The notes below the pieces were generated by a model, which was given only the letters and a program-made list of their open reading frames with translations, made no database searches and was not told the origin of the DNA. A program made the translations under genes and the position numbers. A stretch of 64,000 nucleotides of DNA from Vitellaria paradoxa (lineage: Eukaryota; Streptophyta; Magnoliopsida; Ericales; Sapotaceae), in NCBI GenBank assembly GCA_019916065.1, contig CM034233.1, forward strand, positions 16,471,009 through 16,535,008, written 5' to 3'. Position 1 is the first letter of the stretch. Each line of letters starts with the position of its first letter. Below, piece after piece: positions 52,525-64,000 of the stretch.

Positions 52525-55500
52525 TGAATAAATTAAATATATATATTTTTTTTATCTAAATTTGATTTATTATTATTAAATTCGGATCGACTTTGAATTT
52601 GACAAATTTGATCCAGACCTGACTCATCGACAGACTTACTTATAATTATATTTTAGACTACATTTTTTTTAACCTAATCTCAATTCTTCTTCACGTCTCT
52701 CATAAATAAGAAAAAATAATTAATCATTTCCTTCCTTTCTCCTCATTTACTTCAGTAACCTACCTCTCATCTTCCCTCTCACTCCCCCCAAACAAAAGCT
52801 TAGGTGAAGGAGTATCACGCAATAATCCCACAAGTGAAATGCATTTTGACATACAAGGAAAGAGATATTTATATATGATAGAAACAATATAATAACATCG
52901 CACTTGTATACAATATGGTTAATTTTTCATATATAATTTTTAGTTGTACAAAACCAGACTTAATTGGCATAACCACAAGGATTTGAAAATTACTCTGACA
53001 CATAAAAAATATATATATTATTAAAATAGAAACAATTAATTAATTTAACAGGCAGACGCACTTCTTGGTCAGCATTGTTATGTATATACGTTGCTGATAT
53101 TTTACCGGCGTGTCTGATGTGTGTTAGAGAAATGGTCAGCAACTTTAATAATTCGGACGATTAACCCATTATAAGTTTCGTCTCAAATTAATTTATAAAT
53201 ATTTGTTCCTCGGTGATTGTTTTTAGGAGTTATAGTATCTAGGAAACAAAAGCAATCAGGGACACATGATTTATGTTGAATCAAGAAAACATAGCCACAT
53301 GATTTGACTGATGGTCTCGTGAATTGCGTGTGGGGGAAATGATAATTGCATGTGCTATCGAATAAATGCATGGGACGATATATACGTTATGTGGTAGTTA
53401 GAACTCAATTGCTCGCTCAACAGCATTATAAGGTCAAAGTGTGGTGGTTTTCTATCAGCTGCAGCAATGGCGCGTGCAATTATGGTGGTAAGGATGGTGT
53501 CGGTGGTGGAGCTGCAGAGGAGAAGGGTGGGGGTGGCGAGGGACGGAATCACATTATAACCATAGGGGCCATGACCTCCCTTGAAAAAATAAAAATACAT
53601 TATAAGTATACTTCATGTAATAGAAGGGGTTGGCCTAATAGTGAAGGTTTTTATTTTAAGTACTTGTGTTATCTTGAAGTTTAGGATTTGATTCTTCCTC
53701 CCTACATTGTCAACTGTTTTGCTTTTTAAAAAGTAAAAAATGATCACTGACTAGCTTGCATTTTAATTATCACTTATTTTACCTTAAAAAAAGTATTTAT
53801 AAATATGTATATTTTTTAAAGAATTATTCCAACACAAAGTAAATAAATATATATATACACATATATATTAAAAATGGTCGCCCTATCTCTTTTAGTTTGA
53901 ACCATTAATAACATATAAGATTTTATTCTTGAGTTGGGTCATTAATAATTTAATCTAGTTCATTGAATAATTTTTAAACGAGTTTATAAATGACCTTTAT
54001 ATATTTGCTTTATTTTTTAAGCTCGTGAACCTTAAATAAACTGCTTGATTCTGATATTGTATTTTTGAAGTTGGGGAGAAGTATTATCATTTATACGAAT
54101 TAGCCCTCCTTTAAAATATATATGTGTATATATTCAAAATAATTATTTTTTTTGATCTTCTCTAAAAATAATAATTCTCAGTTTTGACTATTATTATAGA
54201 ATTCTAAAATTGAGACAGAAATAGTTAAATTTAATTTATTTAATATTTGTTATATGTCAATATTATATAATTGTAATTATTATTGTAACTATTATAGAAC
54301 TTAAGTAAGGTATGATACCTAAGTTATGAAAATATATTCATCTACATCTTCACACACAGCTAAGGAAAATAAATATGTCATCCTCAAACATTTGCATCGT
54401 TTTGTATATTACTAGTCCACTGTAAACAAAACAATCTTATGTAATTTTTAGGACTTTTTACTATTGGGTATAAGAATATCTACAATTTTTAGTACCTCTC
54501 AATCTCAAAAATTACTAATGCGTTTCAATACTCAACAAAATTATCTCAATACTACCACTCTTTTATATTTTAATAATATAAGATATCTCTAAATTATAAT
54601 CAAGAGTTTGATATTTATCATAACATCTTAGTATACCATAGCATGATATAAATACAATGCCACAAATTTTAATTTTAACAACAGTCTCAATACCATAACA
54701 TACGAACAGCTAATACGTAACAATGCACAGCCCAAAAGTACCAATGCTGTAAACCAAGGCTAAAAAGGTCAAATATTTCCAAAACTAGCCTATGTTATCC
54801 GAACAAGCATTTGGACAAGGCCACGTCTGCACAAGGGTGCAAACCAGTGTTAAGTCGTAACTAGTCTGACTTCTCACGACTTAATGACTCACAATTAGTA
54901 TATTAAGAAAACATAAATTAAGATTTAAATCGAAAAATCATTCATGAATTCAAAGTTTATGAAGCAATCAATAATTAACGGTTCAAATTTATCTTGAAAC
55001 AAAGTCTCATGCTCTTCCAAGTTGACTCACACCACAACGTTTACATATGACACATAGACATATTAACACATCACAGTAGGTGGGTGAATCCAGAACAAAG
55101 GAAACATTGTCATCCGCATACAGATCCGCACGACCCCTCCTATCGTTCGCACGCTGGTCCTAGATTTTAAATATTTTTAAGCTTCAAAAAGTCAAACCCC
55201 ACCCTTTTTAGGTTAAAACAGGTCCCAGACGAGCTTATTTAACCCAAAAAACCAATATCAACTAAGTGCTACCACCGTAATAATAATTCAAATAAAAAGT
55301 CCGGGCATTACAGTTGCATTTGAGAATGGCAACCCCTTGTGCATGGATATAATTAGTAATCTTCAGCTCTTCGCAACTTGCATTCTGCAGGAAATTGCAC
55401 ATCCACTGCCATTCTGCATAATCAAGAGGCAAAACATTTTTCCCCTCGAATACTTTTCCAGTATTCCTAAACATCCACGTGCATGAAATGGAACCGACTT

Positions 55501-55864
55501 AAGTTACAAAACGCTGAATTAAAGACAATGAGCAGAAGAGTTTGTTCATTAGTAGATACATACAAGCGTATATTCCTTTTTTGAAAAAATGGCGGTCTCC
55601 TAGTACATCAATCAACATTGGAAAGGCCTAATGCACCTGATGTGTAACCTCTGATCTCCCTCTCTCACAAAGCTACAAACTTGGGAATCTCTTACCAGAG
55701 AAGAGAGAGAAGAATTTTTCTTCTATTTTATTTTTTTGGGAAAAAGAAAAGGAAAAAAGAAGGTACATGTACATCAATAATAGGGGGAAATGGAAATAGC
55801 AGGGTAACAGCTTTCTTCCTTTAGTTTTTCTTCTATCTGTAGTATGTATCACAACAAATTCTGA
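51926..55864. other. Spacer between the MITEs and the lipase gene
   Basis: AT-rich DNA with (AT)n near 52500-52524 and a TCTCTCCTTCC-rich stretch near 52730-52800 resembling the end of the 43.65-kb MITE. Two less AT-rich stretches stand out. 53460-53590 has a short open frame of unknown nature beginning ATGGCGCGTGCAATT. 55262-55474 (-) has a 70-codon open frame that I do not recognise. The part nearest 55865 should be the 3' UTR of the lipase. Confidence 0.45.
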
Positions 55865-58800
55865 CTATTGATAAGCCTGATTTAGTAATGTCAGTGGAGT
55901 CTTTCTAAACGCGTGCTTTCTGCAGCGCTCGAAGATGCTGTCGTATATCAAATCAAATTGCACACCTGCCCTTTCCCGGTTTATAATGAAGAGTATGTGA
56001 TCACCTTCCACAATCTTGTAGTACCTGCGATTGGAAAAGAATGATCTCTATTATCATAAAGAATAATTACTTTGACTTTCTCAATTGTCTCAGTTGGAGA
56101 AAATGGAACTAGGATATCAAGTGTTTTGGTATGATCCCAAGAAAACATTAAGAATTCACTTCATGCTATTTCCACCTCTTGTTTTAGACTATCCTATGGC
56201 AGTGATACAGAACATTTAAATTGATCTATTTCGTTTACGAGTTCCATTTGCTGCTGCCCAGAATGCCCAAGGCATTAGAAGCAATTCCTTGTTTTGACAC
56301 TAGAGCTGAAAAGAACAGAAACAGAATCCGATATTCTGCGACTGGCTTGGAATTTCGAGAACTTACAAACTGAAACAATATATGTAGAAACTGGGGATCC
56401 CCTAACTTTTATATAGACCATAGATGATAATTCTTTTGCACATCGAGGGTATGCCTTCTAGATCATGTAAATTTTTCTCCTATTAATCCAAATTACAACA
56501 CCTACTTACCCAAAAAAAAAAAAAATGGATCCTACCAGCAATCGGTGGGGGTGTCTTCTGGACTAGATCATAGGATTAGATCAAAGATTGTAAGATTCTA
56601 CCATTCGAATAACAATGATGTATGCTCACAACTACATTTTTAGAAATCAAATTAGAACAATAACAAAAAGCTAATATGAGTCATTTAAGAAGTATGGACA
56701 CAGACATGGGATACAAATACAATACGGACATGAAAATAGATGTCAATTTTAAAAAATGAGGTTGCGGATACATCGGGGATACCACAAAAATATGTAAATT
56801 TTGTATATTTTTGTTAGCTATATATATGAATATAACATTCATGATAACACTAATTTAATATATAATTCAATATACCAAAATATAAGAAAATATAATTTAT
56901 AAGATTTTACACTTTTAGAAGTTTCAATTATTCAAATCTAGATTTGCCTTAATCATACATTTGACGATCAAACGATAAAATACATGACATATGGCATGTC
57001 CAACACGTATCGTAGAGTGTCCGAGGAGTATATGTATTCGATATGTGTCGAATACAGATACAGATATGCGTCCAAACTCATCATCAACACCGCAATTAAC
57101 ATTGTCAATGTCATTGCCTTTTAATCCATCATCCTCATTAACGCGATCATCATCGCTTTGTCATCCCCATCAACACCGCCCTCACTCTTATTCAACTCAA
57201 TATCAATTCCATGATCAATATCATGAAAATGCAATGAAGCAAGATCTTCATCCTCACTCACTTCATGAATTTCTTCAATTTCTTTTCCACAAACTTGACT
57301 AGGGCTTAAGTTAAAAACACATACATATAGAGAGCCCCACATTGTAGTTTCCCAATTTCCCTTAATATTAAGATCCTACCAGTCCCACAGGTCCTTCTGT
57401 GATCCTATGTCTAGATCAAGCCATATATGATTCGGATTGATTTGCTAAAATGGAATCATATGATTGTACCAGATCTCAATTTTAACAACCATGAATAAAT
57501 CAAATATACTAATTACAAGAAAATTAACTTTAGAATTAACAAATCATTTCTGTGCGTAAACTATCTCCTACCAGAAAGAGTGAAATTGAAGTAGATGTGA
57601 AGATATCTAATAGTCAATGTAATGGTAGGCTTGATAGCAACCTCAAAGGATGTTTTAAGACAGCAACGTCAAGGGACGTATAAATATAAGAACTTCTGAT
57701 GAATTTCTTCTAAAACTTGGGATGGTCATTTTCAGTACTTTACAACACAAAAATGGCAATACTTCAACTCCAAAAGGGACAAATCACATGTTTGAAGTTT
57801 GAACTCATTTTCCTTTGAGGGAATGGAATTTTAAGAAAAATGGAGACAAAATAATTATTTTCTTCTGTATGATTTTGTAAAGAGAGTCAAAGGAAAATGA
57901 GAAGAACATATGTGTCTTGTCTGATTTACAAATAAATCAGGGAAAAAAATAAATAAATAAATAAATAAAAGGATAGAAAATAATAAGGCTTGGTTTGGGA
58001 AGCAAAAAAACTAGCTACTAAAAAGCTAGCTTTTTTTGTGTTTGAGAAGAGAAAAAAGCTAGCTTTTTAGCAGTTAGCTTTTTAGCTTTTTGTTAATTTG
58101 ACATTTTTTCCCTTGAAAGTTTGAAAGAAGTTTAAAATATGATAGGGTAAATTTGGTCATTTCAATAAAAACTAAAAAGCTAATAGAGCTACCAGCTATT
58201 TTTGCCAAACGAAGCCTAAGTTCAACCTTTTTTCCACTAATTTTTACATCCAAATTTTGGCTACATTTTTTTTTTTTTTTATCGGTTGCAAAATTTGTTG
58301 AAGTCACAGCACAGAACAAATACAGAAAACTCCAAAACTACGATAGCAAGCTAATACAAAGTAAATCATAAACAATTACGGAAAAGTTTATTGAGAGCTC
58401 CTCTCCAAATCTTCTTCTTATTATCATTACGCATGTGCTGCTATTAATCAACTGTTTTTTTTTCCTCTGCATAATTTTAGAAATTTCCACAAGAAACATC
58501 TCTTTAGCCAAGCTATGACTTTTCTCTTTACTCTCCCACAAACCTAGGAACAAAAACAATGAGGCAAAATTTTTTGTCTTCCGTTCTCTAGGTTTCACAC
58601 AAAGCCTTAGCACTAGGAAGTTAGTCCTCAAGTTTAGCATTAGAAACATGTTGGATAGGGAAAAAATTGTTGAATGAAAGTCAAATATAAAACATAAGTT
58701 TGGAACTAAATGATAGCAAAAGGCTTTTGGGGAAAAGATTCTTTCATAAATTTTAGGTTTCACATTTGCAATTGGCAATTTGTGAACAAAATAATAAAAC

Positions 58801-61800
58801 CAATCTTGTATTCTTAGATAGTTGGCTTAGGTGTCCTAAAGCAAAGGTTAATGAATTTTTTGGTCCAAAACATAGCAAAATCAAGTACTATCAAGGTAGC
58901 CAAATTGCAAAGCTTGAAGCCAAGTGAATCTGAGCCAGCCAAGTAGCTCACCAATGAATTGCTCAGTGGCAATTTCATAAATTTTAGGGGCAATTTTTCT
59001 CAGAGAAATCTTTGGAAAGCTCAGTGGCAACTTTTATATATTATATGTCTTGGATACTAATGTTTTATTCAAGTACAATTGAAATATGCTATAAAATACT
59101 AACTAAAATTAGTAACAATGTATTTCATTTCTTAAAAGTCAACAAAGAAGTCACATAATGACTACATCACAAATAAAAAAATGATAATAAATTATATTCC
59201 ACACTTTACAAGTTAATATTTTTAAGATAAGTCCAACATATGCCTAAAATGAATCCACAACATGTCCACGCTATGTCTAAACATAAACAAATCGAAGACG
59301 GCAAAGGGTGAGTCCGACACATGTCTATGGTGTGCTCGCCATGATTCAGTCCCTGGGGAGTCTAACTCGTAAACGGCGCCATTAATAATGAGTCTGTGCT
59401 TCCTAGCCCTTGACTGAGCAAAATGAAAATATATATATATATATATATATGCATGTAGCTAACCACATTTTGTCAGGAAAAAGCCAGGTTGAGTTAAATT
59501 GAGTTGTTCTTTACAACAAAAAACTGGCAATACCTTGTCTCCTAAGTGATAAGCCACATATTTGAAACCCAAATCCCAAAGGAACACATTTATTCAACTA
59601 ACTATTGTTCTCATCCAAAGACGTGCAATTGTTTCAAATTTTTAAATGTTTAGCCTAGGGATGATAATTTAACTCCAAATCTGAATATCTGCTTCACCCA
59701 AATCCTAATATGTTGAGTTTGGGATTTAAATAATAAAACCTAAAGCAAATATGGGATAACTAATAAAAACCCCAAGCAAGTATAGTACAAGTTATGGTCA
59801 TCCCAACTTGAAACCTTCTCGATTACATCTTAAATATACTTTTTAAATTGTAATAGTACGTAAATAATAAATATTAATATAAAATGATATACATATACTA
59901 TTAATACATTTTTATGTTTTGTTTTATATTTACATAATTTGTATTATTTTAATTTTTTATGAGTGCTATTTTTCAGTCTCTTTGTTTGCAGAAAAAATGT
60001 GTCTATATATAATCCTCCTCAAACCCCACAATATGAGAGTTTGTGTATTGGGTTGTCCTTTTATATGTTCTTACAATTATGAGTCTTATTTTTGTTTTTT
60101 ATACTATTAGTCTATAATTTGTTAATTTTGAGGTCTTAGTGGATTCAACCTGTTTAAACAACCTTGAAGCGGTAGCAGTGGGAAAGACACACTCCTTAAT
60201 CATAAACTTGGAACTGTAAAAGTTTCTCCACCTCAAGACCACTCACTAAAATATTTCCTATACTTTCCCAATTCGTGGGTCGTGTGAGGGTGATTCACGA
60301 GTGCGAAGTTAACTTTCTAGGATTGAGTCCAATGTGGCGTTGCCTTGAGGAGCGGGTATGAAATGGGAGAGTTCAACCCGTCAAGGGTATAGGGAGGGTG
60401 TTTTCATATTAGGTTCAAGCAGAGTCTAGCTGAATCCGCCCTGTCTGAGAACCAAAAAAAAAAAAATCACACAAAACAATTGTCATACTCCTAAGGTTAT
60501 TAATTGGTCAAGCAAAAAATTAAAAAGTGCTCCTGAATTTAATTTTCTTTCCATAATGCTTCCAAAAACCTATGCGAACCTGTCAGTTTCCTTTAAAGGA
60601 GAACTGCAACATGTCCAAGCAAATTGTTTAGAAAGTGGTCTGTCGATCACCATCAACCACATGCTGATAATTGTAACAATCAGTCTTAAAAATTCAATTC
60701 AGGTATACATGGTTGCATCAAATGATATGGTAGATACTAAAATAAGATGCCAGACCAACAAGCTATTTTTCTATTAATCACTACCAGAAATTTTGCCCAT
60801 GGCATCATTCTGCCGTGTGAGACAAGAATGAAAATGTTGCCAAAATAAAGTTGCCCATATTTTACTTTCAAACACTACCACAAATTTTGCCCATGGCATC
60901 ATTCTGCTGTGGGAGGCCAGAATGAAAATGTTGCCAAATAAAGATGCCAAAGCTCTTGCTATATAAAAACTTGAATTTATATAAAAGGGGGAGGAAAGTT
61001 AATTGGTCAAACTTTTTAGTTGAATTGGGAATTAATCTCAAAAGCTAAAATTGTGGAATTCAACTCTAATGACAACTTAAATAATCAAAAAGATGACAAA
61101 GATGGTGATGAGATGATTGTTATAGCATGAGAAAAGCTTGATTCCAATGATAATTTTGTTCAAAATTGAACGTATATAGTAATAGTATTTATGATTGTGT
61201 TTTGGCAAGTGAAATAAACAAACGGTAGTTAGAATTGTAACAAACCAGATGCCTGGTACCATAGGCTGACAATCGGAATCCTTTTCAACAAGCTGGCTTG
61301 GGTGTTCAACTGGCAAACGAGGGTGTGTCATTGAAATGGTGTTGAGGGCTCCATCATTGTCCCACCAATCTTCATCCCTGTATGCAGATTCACAAGACCA
61401 CCAGTCACAACAGATTGCTCGCAAGATAATATATGTTGGTATCAATATCAGCACACAGCAATGAAAATCAAAGCAATTTCCTAGATTACAAAATGCTTAT
61501 ACAACATGAGAAAATGTGTACGGAGTTGCAAATTTGAAACAAAAGATATCTCAGAATGTTCAGGAAATCCAGAGACAATTGTAAACTTCAAAGGTATACA
61601 CAAATCTGAAGTACACCAGAGAAAAAACATGTAGCTGTGTTTACTTAGATAAGTCGATGGAAAAATAGGCGGCCAAAGAGAGCACACCTATAACCTTTGT
61701 AAGGGGGCATGGCATCTCGTGGATGACGCCACTGGCTCATCTGCAGGACTCTTATGAAAAGCATAGGGTGGATTCTCAGTACACTGGAAGGAACTGTGAC

Positions 61801-63538
61801 ACCCATTATTTTCCTTGTTCGCTTCGTGGCATAGCTGAAGTAGTATGTATTGGGGAATGTATGAAGATGGCTATTCAATCTCATGGAACCCTGAATTGTA
61901 AGATCTGGAAGGATCCAATCTCCTGAAGCAAATGGACCTGTATTTCCCAGGAGGCAATCAACAAGACCACGAACACCCATTTTCTGCCAGGACACGTTGA
62001 AGTGATCAAACCCAAAATTGTAATAGGCCTTTAGCCAGGGGATATCTAACCAATCATAAACTATTACTCCCAAGCGGCATAGCTGCAGCAGACAAATAGG
62101 TTTCATGGTCTGGCCATCTTCTGGTCTGTAACAAATAATAAATCACATTGGCAGAATAATGATTCAGTATTTATTAGATGAAGAGAGGGCAATGATAAAA
62201 GTTGCCAGTTTGTCAAAATTTCCAAGTATAAGTCACAAACTTAAAAAATAAATTGTAACTGACTTTTTTCATGTTAAAACTTTGATTCACACCATATCAA
62301 TTCTAGAGTCGTCGGACAGATTGTCCAAGCTTTTAAAGTACCTAGTTTTTGACAGGCTAACCATTAAATACATTGAAAGTTACGGCAACTGAGTTCTAAA
62401 TGTCATAAATCATTAACCCAAAAAGGCTTACTGCATTCCATCCATGTAGGTTCTCGTAGTTCCATTGAAAGCTCCAGATACTGATGTTATGCTTAACACC
62501 CAATTCTCTGAAGTGCTCTCATACCCTTTGAAAGCCTGAAATGATTTGTCACCCACTTAACAAACAACCAAGGAGATCAAGATTATATACTTCTGTTGAC
62601 ACAGATTATACCAAACATACCTACCTTATCAGCAAGCATCTGCTGTAAAACCCGAACGACCTGGGCTCCAGCTGAATGTCCCACAAAGTGAATAGGGTGA
62701 TCCTCATCCCATTCAGGGTAATGCCCTGCATCCCAAATGCATCAAATAAGGCGAACTAATATAGGCCTACTCTAGAACCGAGTCTATTAATATATAAATA
62801 TATATACATATATAAAAATGAACAGCTAACAAGGGCACAAAGAGCCAATCCGCGAACCTTGTTCATAAAATCTTCCAAACTGGGAGTGTCCACAAGCCTT
62901 GCTGTGTTCTTCGCCATAATCAACTCGCCCGCCTTTCAAGTAATAGAACAACTCACGAGCCCTGAATCGGACAAGAAAACAGATGCAGATGCAGAAACAT
63001 TCGGATCAAAAAACAAGGGTGGGTCATAAATTGAACCTCAGCCATCAACATTTGAGATTCAAATCATCCACCTGTCATATATGCTAGTTAAAGAACCCAA
63101 ATCCGGCACAAGTACCCTGTCATCCTTCTTCTCCGCCCCACCAAAGTACGATAAACCCCCCAATTTCTGAAAATATTTCACAAAAAAATAATAATAATAA
63201 AATAAAAATTGAACCAGAAATCAATATAAAGGAATGAACCAAATGAATGGCAAAGAAAAAACCCAAATTTGGAAAAAAAAAAAGAGTACCCCTTTGCCAA
63301 ATCCAAAAATTCCATGAACAAACACAATGGGAGGCAAATCAACGGCGCTGGTTGACCCTTTGGATTCCTCCTCTTTGAACCCAATACTCACATCTGACTT
63401 GAAAAGGTATTCATTCATGGCCTGAGAAAGATCCCCAGCCACCGCCGTGCTGAATATGTAAAACCCATATAGCATATGAACCAAAGCACTCACAACCAGC
63501 TCAGCTAATTGCAGTGCAGCTATCCACCACCTGATCAT
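55865..63538 (-). CDS. Lipase-like alpha/beta hydrolase, 8 exons, with 5.2-kb intron
   Basis: Serine hydrolase of the plant family related to bacterial family I.5/I.6 (Geobacillus and Staphylococcus type) lipases. Exons in gene order: 63538-63290, 63166-63072, 62961-62858, 62725-62625, 62535-62432, 62125-61688, 61377-61246, 56024-55865; all GT-AG, phases correct, 460 aa. The start MIRWWIAALQL is the first ATG in frame. Residues 4-36 are hydrophobic and likely a membrane anchor or uncleaved signal. The oxyanion region is IVFVHGIFGFG and the nucleophile is Ser167 in GHSAG. WWDNDGALNT supplies the probable acid Asp372, as in bacterial NDG motifs, and GDH supplies His417. The substrate (an ester, perhaps acylglycerol) is not shown. 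The protein resembles Arabidopsis proteins such as At1g10740 from memory. The last exon is set apart by an intron of 5221 bp carrying mobile-element pieces. The gene is complete in the window. Confidence 0.93.
57987..58216. mobile_element. Tourist-like MITE, 230 bp, in lipase intron 7
   Basis: Bounded by TAA on both sides (57984-57986 and 58217-58219). Ends: GGCTTGGTTTGGGAAGC and, in reverse complement, GGCTTCGTTTGGCAAAAATAG. AGCTAGCTTTTT-type words in the interior form further inverted pairs. The size, TAA duplication and GGCTT-GTTTGG terminus fit PIF/Harbinger (Tourist-like) MITEs. Confidence 0.8.
59431..59450. repeat. (AT)n microsatellite in lipase intron 7
   Basis: About ten TA units inside the long intron. 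Confidence 0.85.
60100..60475. other. Less AT-rich repeat-like stretch with A tail in lipase intron 7
   Basis: A segment richer in GC than its surroundings ends CCGCCCTGTCTGAGAACC followed by about 13 A, which suggests a retroposed element. I could not identify tRNA boxes or a coding frame. Confidence 0.35.
60780..60955. mobile_element. CACTA-like terminal repeats, two copies
   Basis: CACTACCAGAAATTTTGCCC at about 60780 recurs as CACTACCACAAATTTTGCCC about 94 bp later. Each is followed by ATGGCATCATTCTGC and GAATGAAAATGTTGCCAAA. CACTA plus subterminal repeats is typical of an En/Spm-type transposon end. The rest of an element was not found. Confidence 0.5.
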
Positions 63539-64000
63539 TACTAAACCCAAAGCATGAAAGGAGAAAAAAAAAAAAAAGAAAAAAAGACCTTTATATGTAT
63601 GTTGAAAGCAAAGAGCCTTCTTCAGGAAAAACAGAGAAGGCTCTATGCATCAACCTGAACCTTTAAATAAAACCCTCACCTAACCCTTCCATAATGCATA
63701 TAGAAGGGTAAGGGTAAGATCATTGAAGGCCCGAACTTTTTTTTTTTTTTTTTTTTGTGGGTTGCTTAATGGGTTTCTTCTGTAATGTTTTGCAGACTTT
63801 GAAACCGGATTTCCACGATTTTCTCGTTGCATATTTCACGAGTCATGGAAGGTAACCAACCAATCGAAAGCATTACTGTTCATTAATTTTATTTTAATTT
63901 CCTATTTGTTTTTGTTTTTTCTTTCCTGGAAAGGCCCCTGTTTTTTTTCTTTTTTTTTCTTTTTTTTTAAACGTGGATAGGCCCCCGTTAAAAAAAAAAA
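63539..64000. other. Promoter and 5' leader region of the lipase gene
   Basis: Upstream side of the minus-strand lipase gene, with poly-A and poly-T tracts (63560-63590 and 63738-63756). No further gene is seen before the window edge. Confidence 0.45.

Noticed and set aside
56991..57342. Opposed open frames in lipase intron 7
   Set aside because: They are low-complexity (TCATCATC-rich) and overlap each other on opposite strands, with no recognisable domain or splice context.
63539..63550. Longer lipase N-terminus from an in-frame TTG
   Set aside because: The ATG at 63538 gives the expected MIRWW start; a TTG start is not expected in a plant gene.

Overview
This is nuclear DNA of a flowering plant, most likely a eudicot. 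The intergenic DNA is very AT-rich. Genes have many short GT-AG introns, and the window holds plant-specific families: a LysM receptor kinase, TAA1-type tryptophan aminotransferases and a Cassandra-like 5S-bearing miniature retrotransposon. I cannot name the species. All exon models below were built by hand from splice signals, reading phase and remembered family conservation; no alignment or search was run.

Layout. 0-7.6 kb: a truncated copy of a LysM receptor-like kinase lies upstream of a complete ten-exon gene (3274-7648, +, 623 aa). 7.6-11.9 kb: AT-rich spacer with a 200-bp tandem duplication and a Harbinger-like MITE. 11.9-16.7 kb: an eleven-exon gene for the mu subunit of the AP-1 clathrin adaptor (428 aa), with a retroelement remnant in its 2-kb last intron. 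18.7-47.2 kb: a local cluster of TAA1/TAR-like aminotransferases (auxin synthesis). Two genes are intact (A at 19730-21747 and B at 44519-47200, both -), and two are pseudogenes (D at about 36.97-37.43 kb, +; C at about 40.35-40.93 kb, -). They are separated by minisatellites, SINEs, a solo LTR, a large foldback element and a Cassandra-like LTR cluster. 47.2-55.8 kb: repeat-rich spacer. 55.9-63.5 kb: an eight-exon gene (-, 460 aa) for a lipase-like alpha/beta hydrolase, with a 5.2-kb intron holding a MITE and CACTA-like ends.

The genes do not form a pathway. The LysM kinase is a surface receptor, AP-1 mu sorts cargo at the trans-Golgi, the TAR-like enzymes would make indole-3-pyruvate, and the lipase is a probable membrane-linked hydrolase. 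The most informative part is the aminotransferase cluster. It shows tandem and segmental duplication, decay, a SINE insertion that can be read from its empty-site paralogue, and a diverged intact copy (A) whose first exon carries a repeated peptide.
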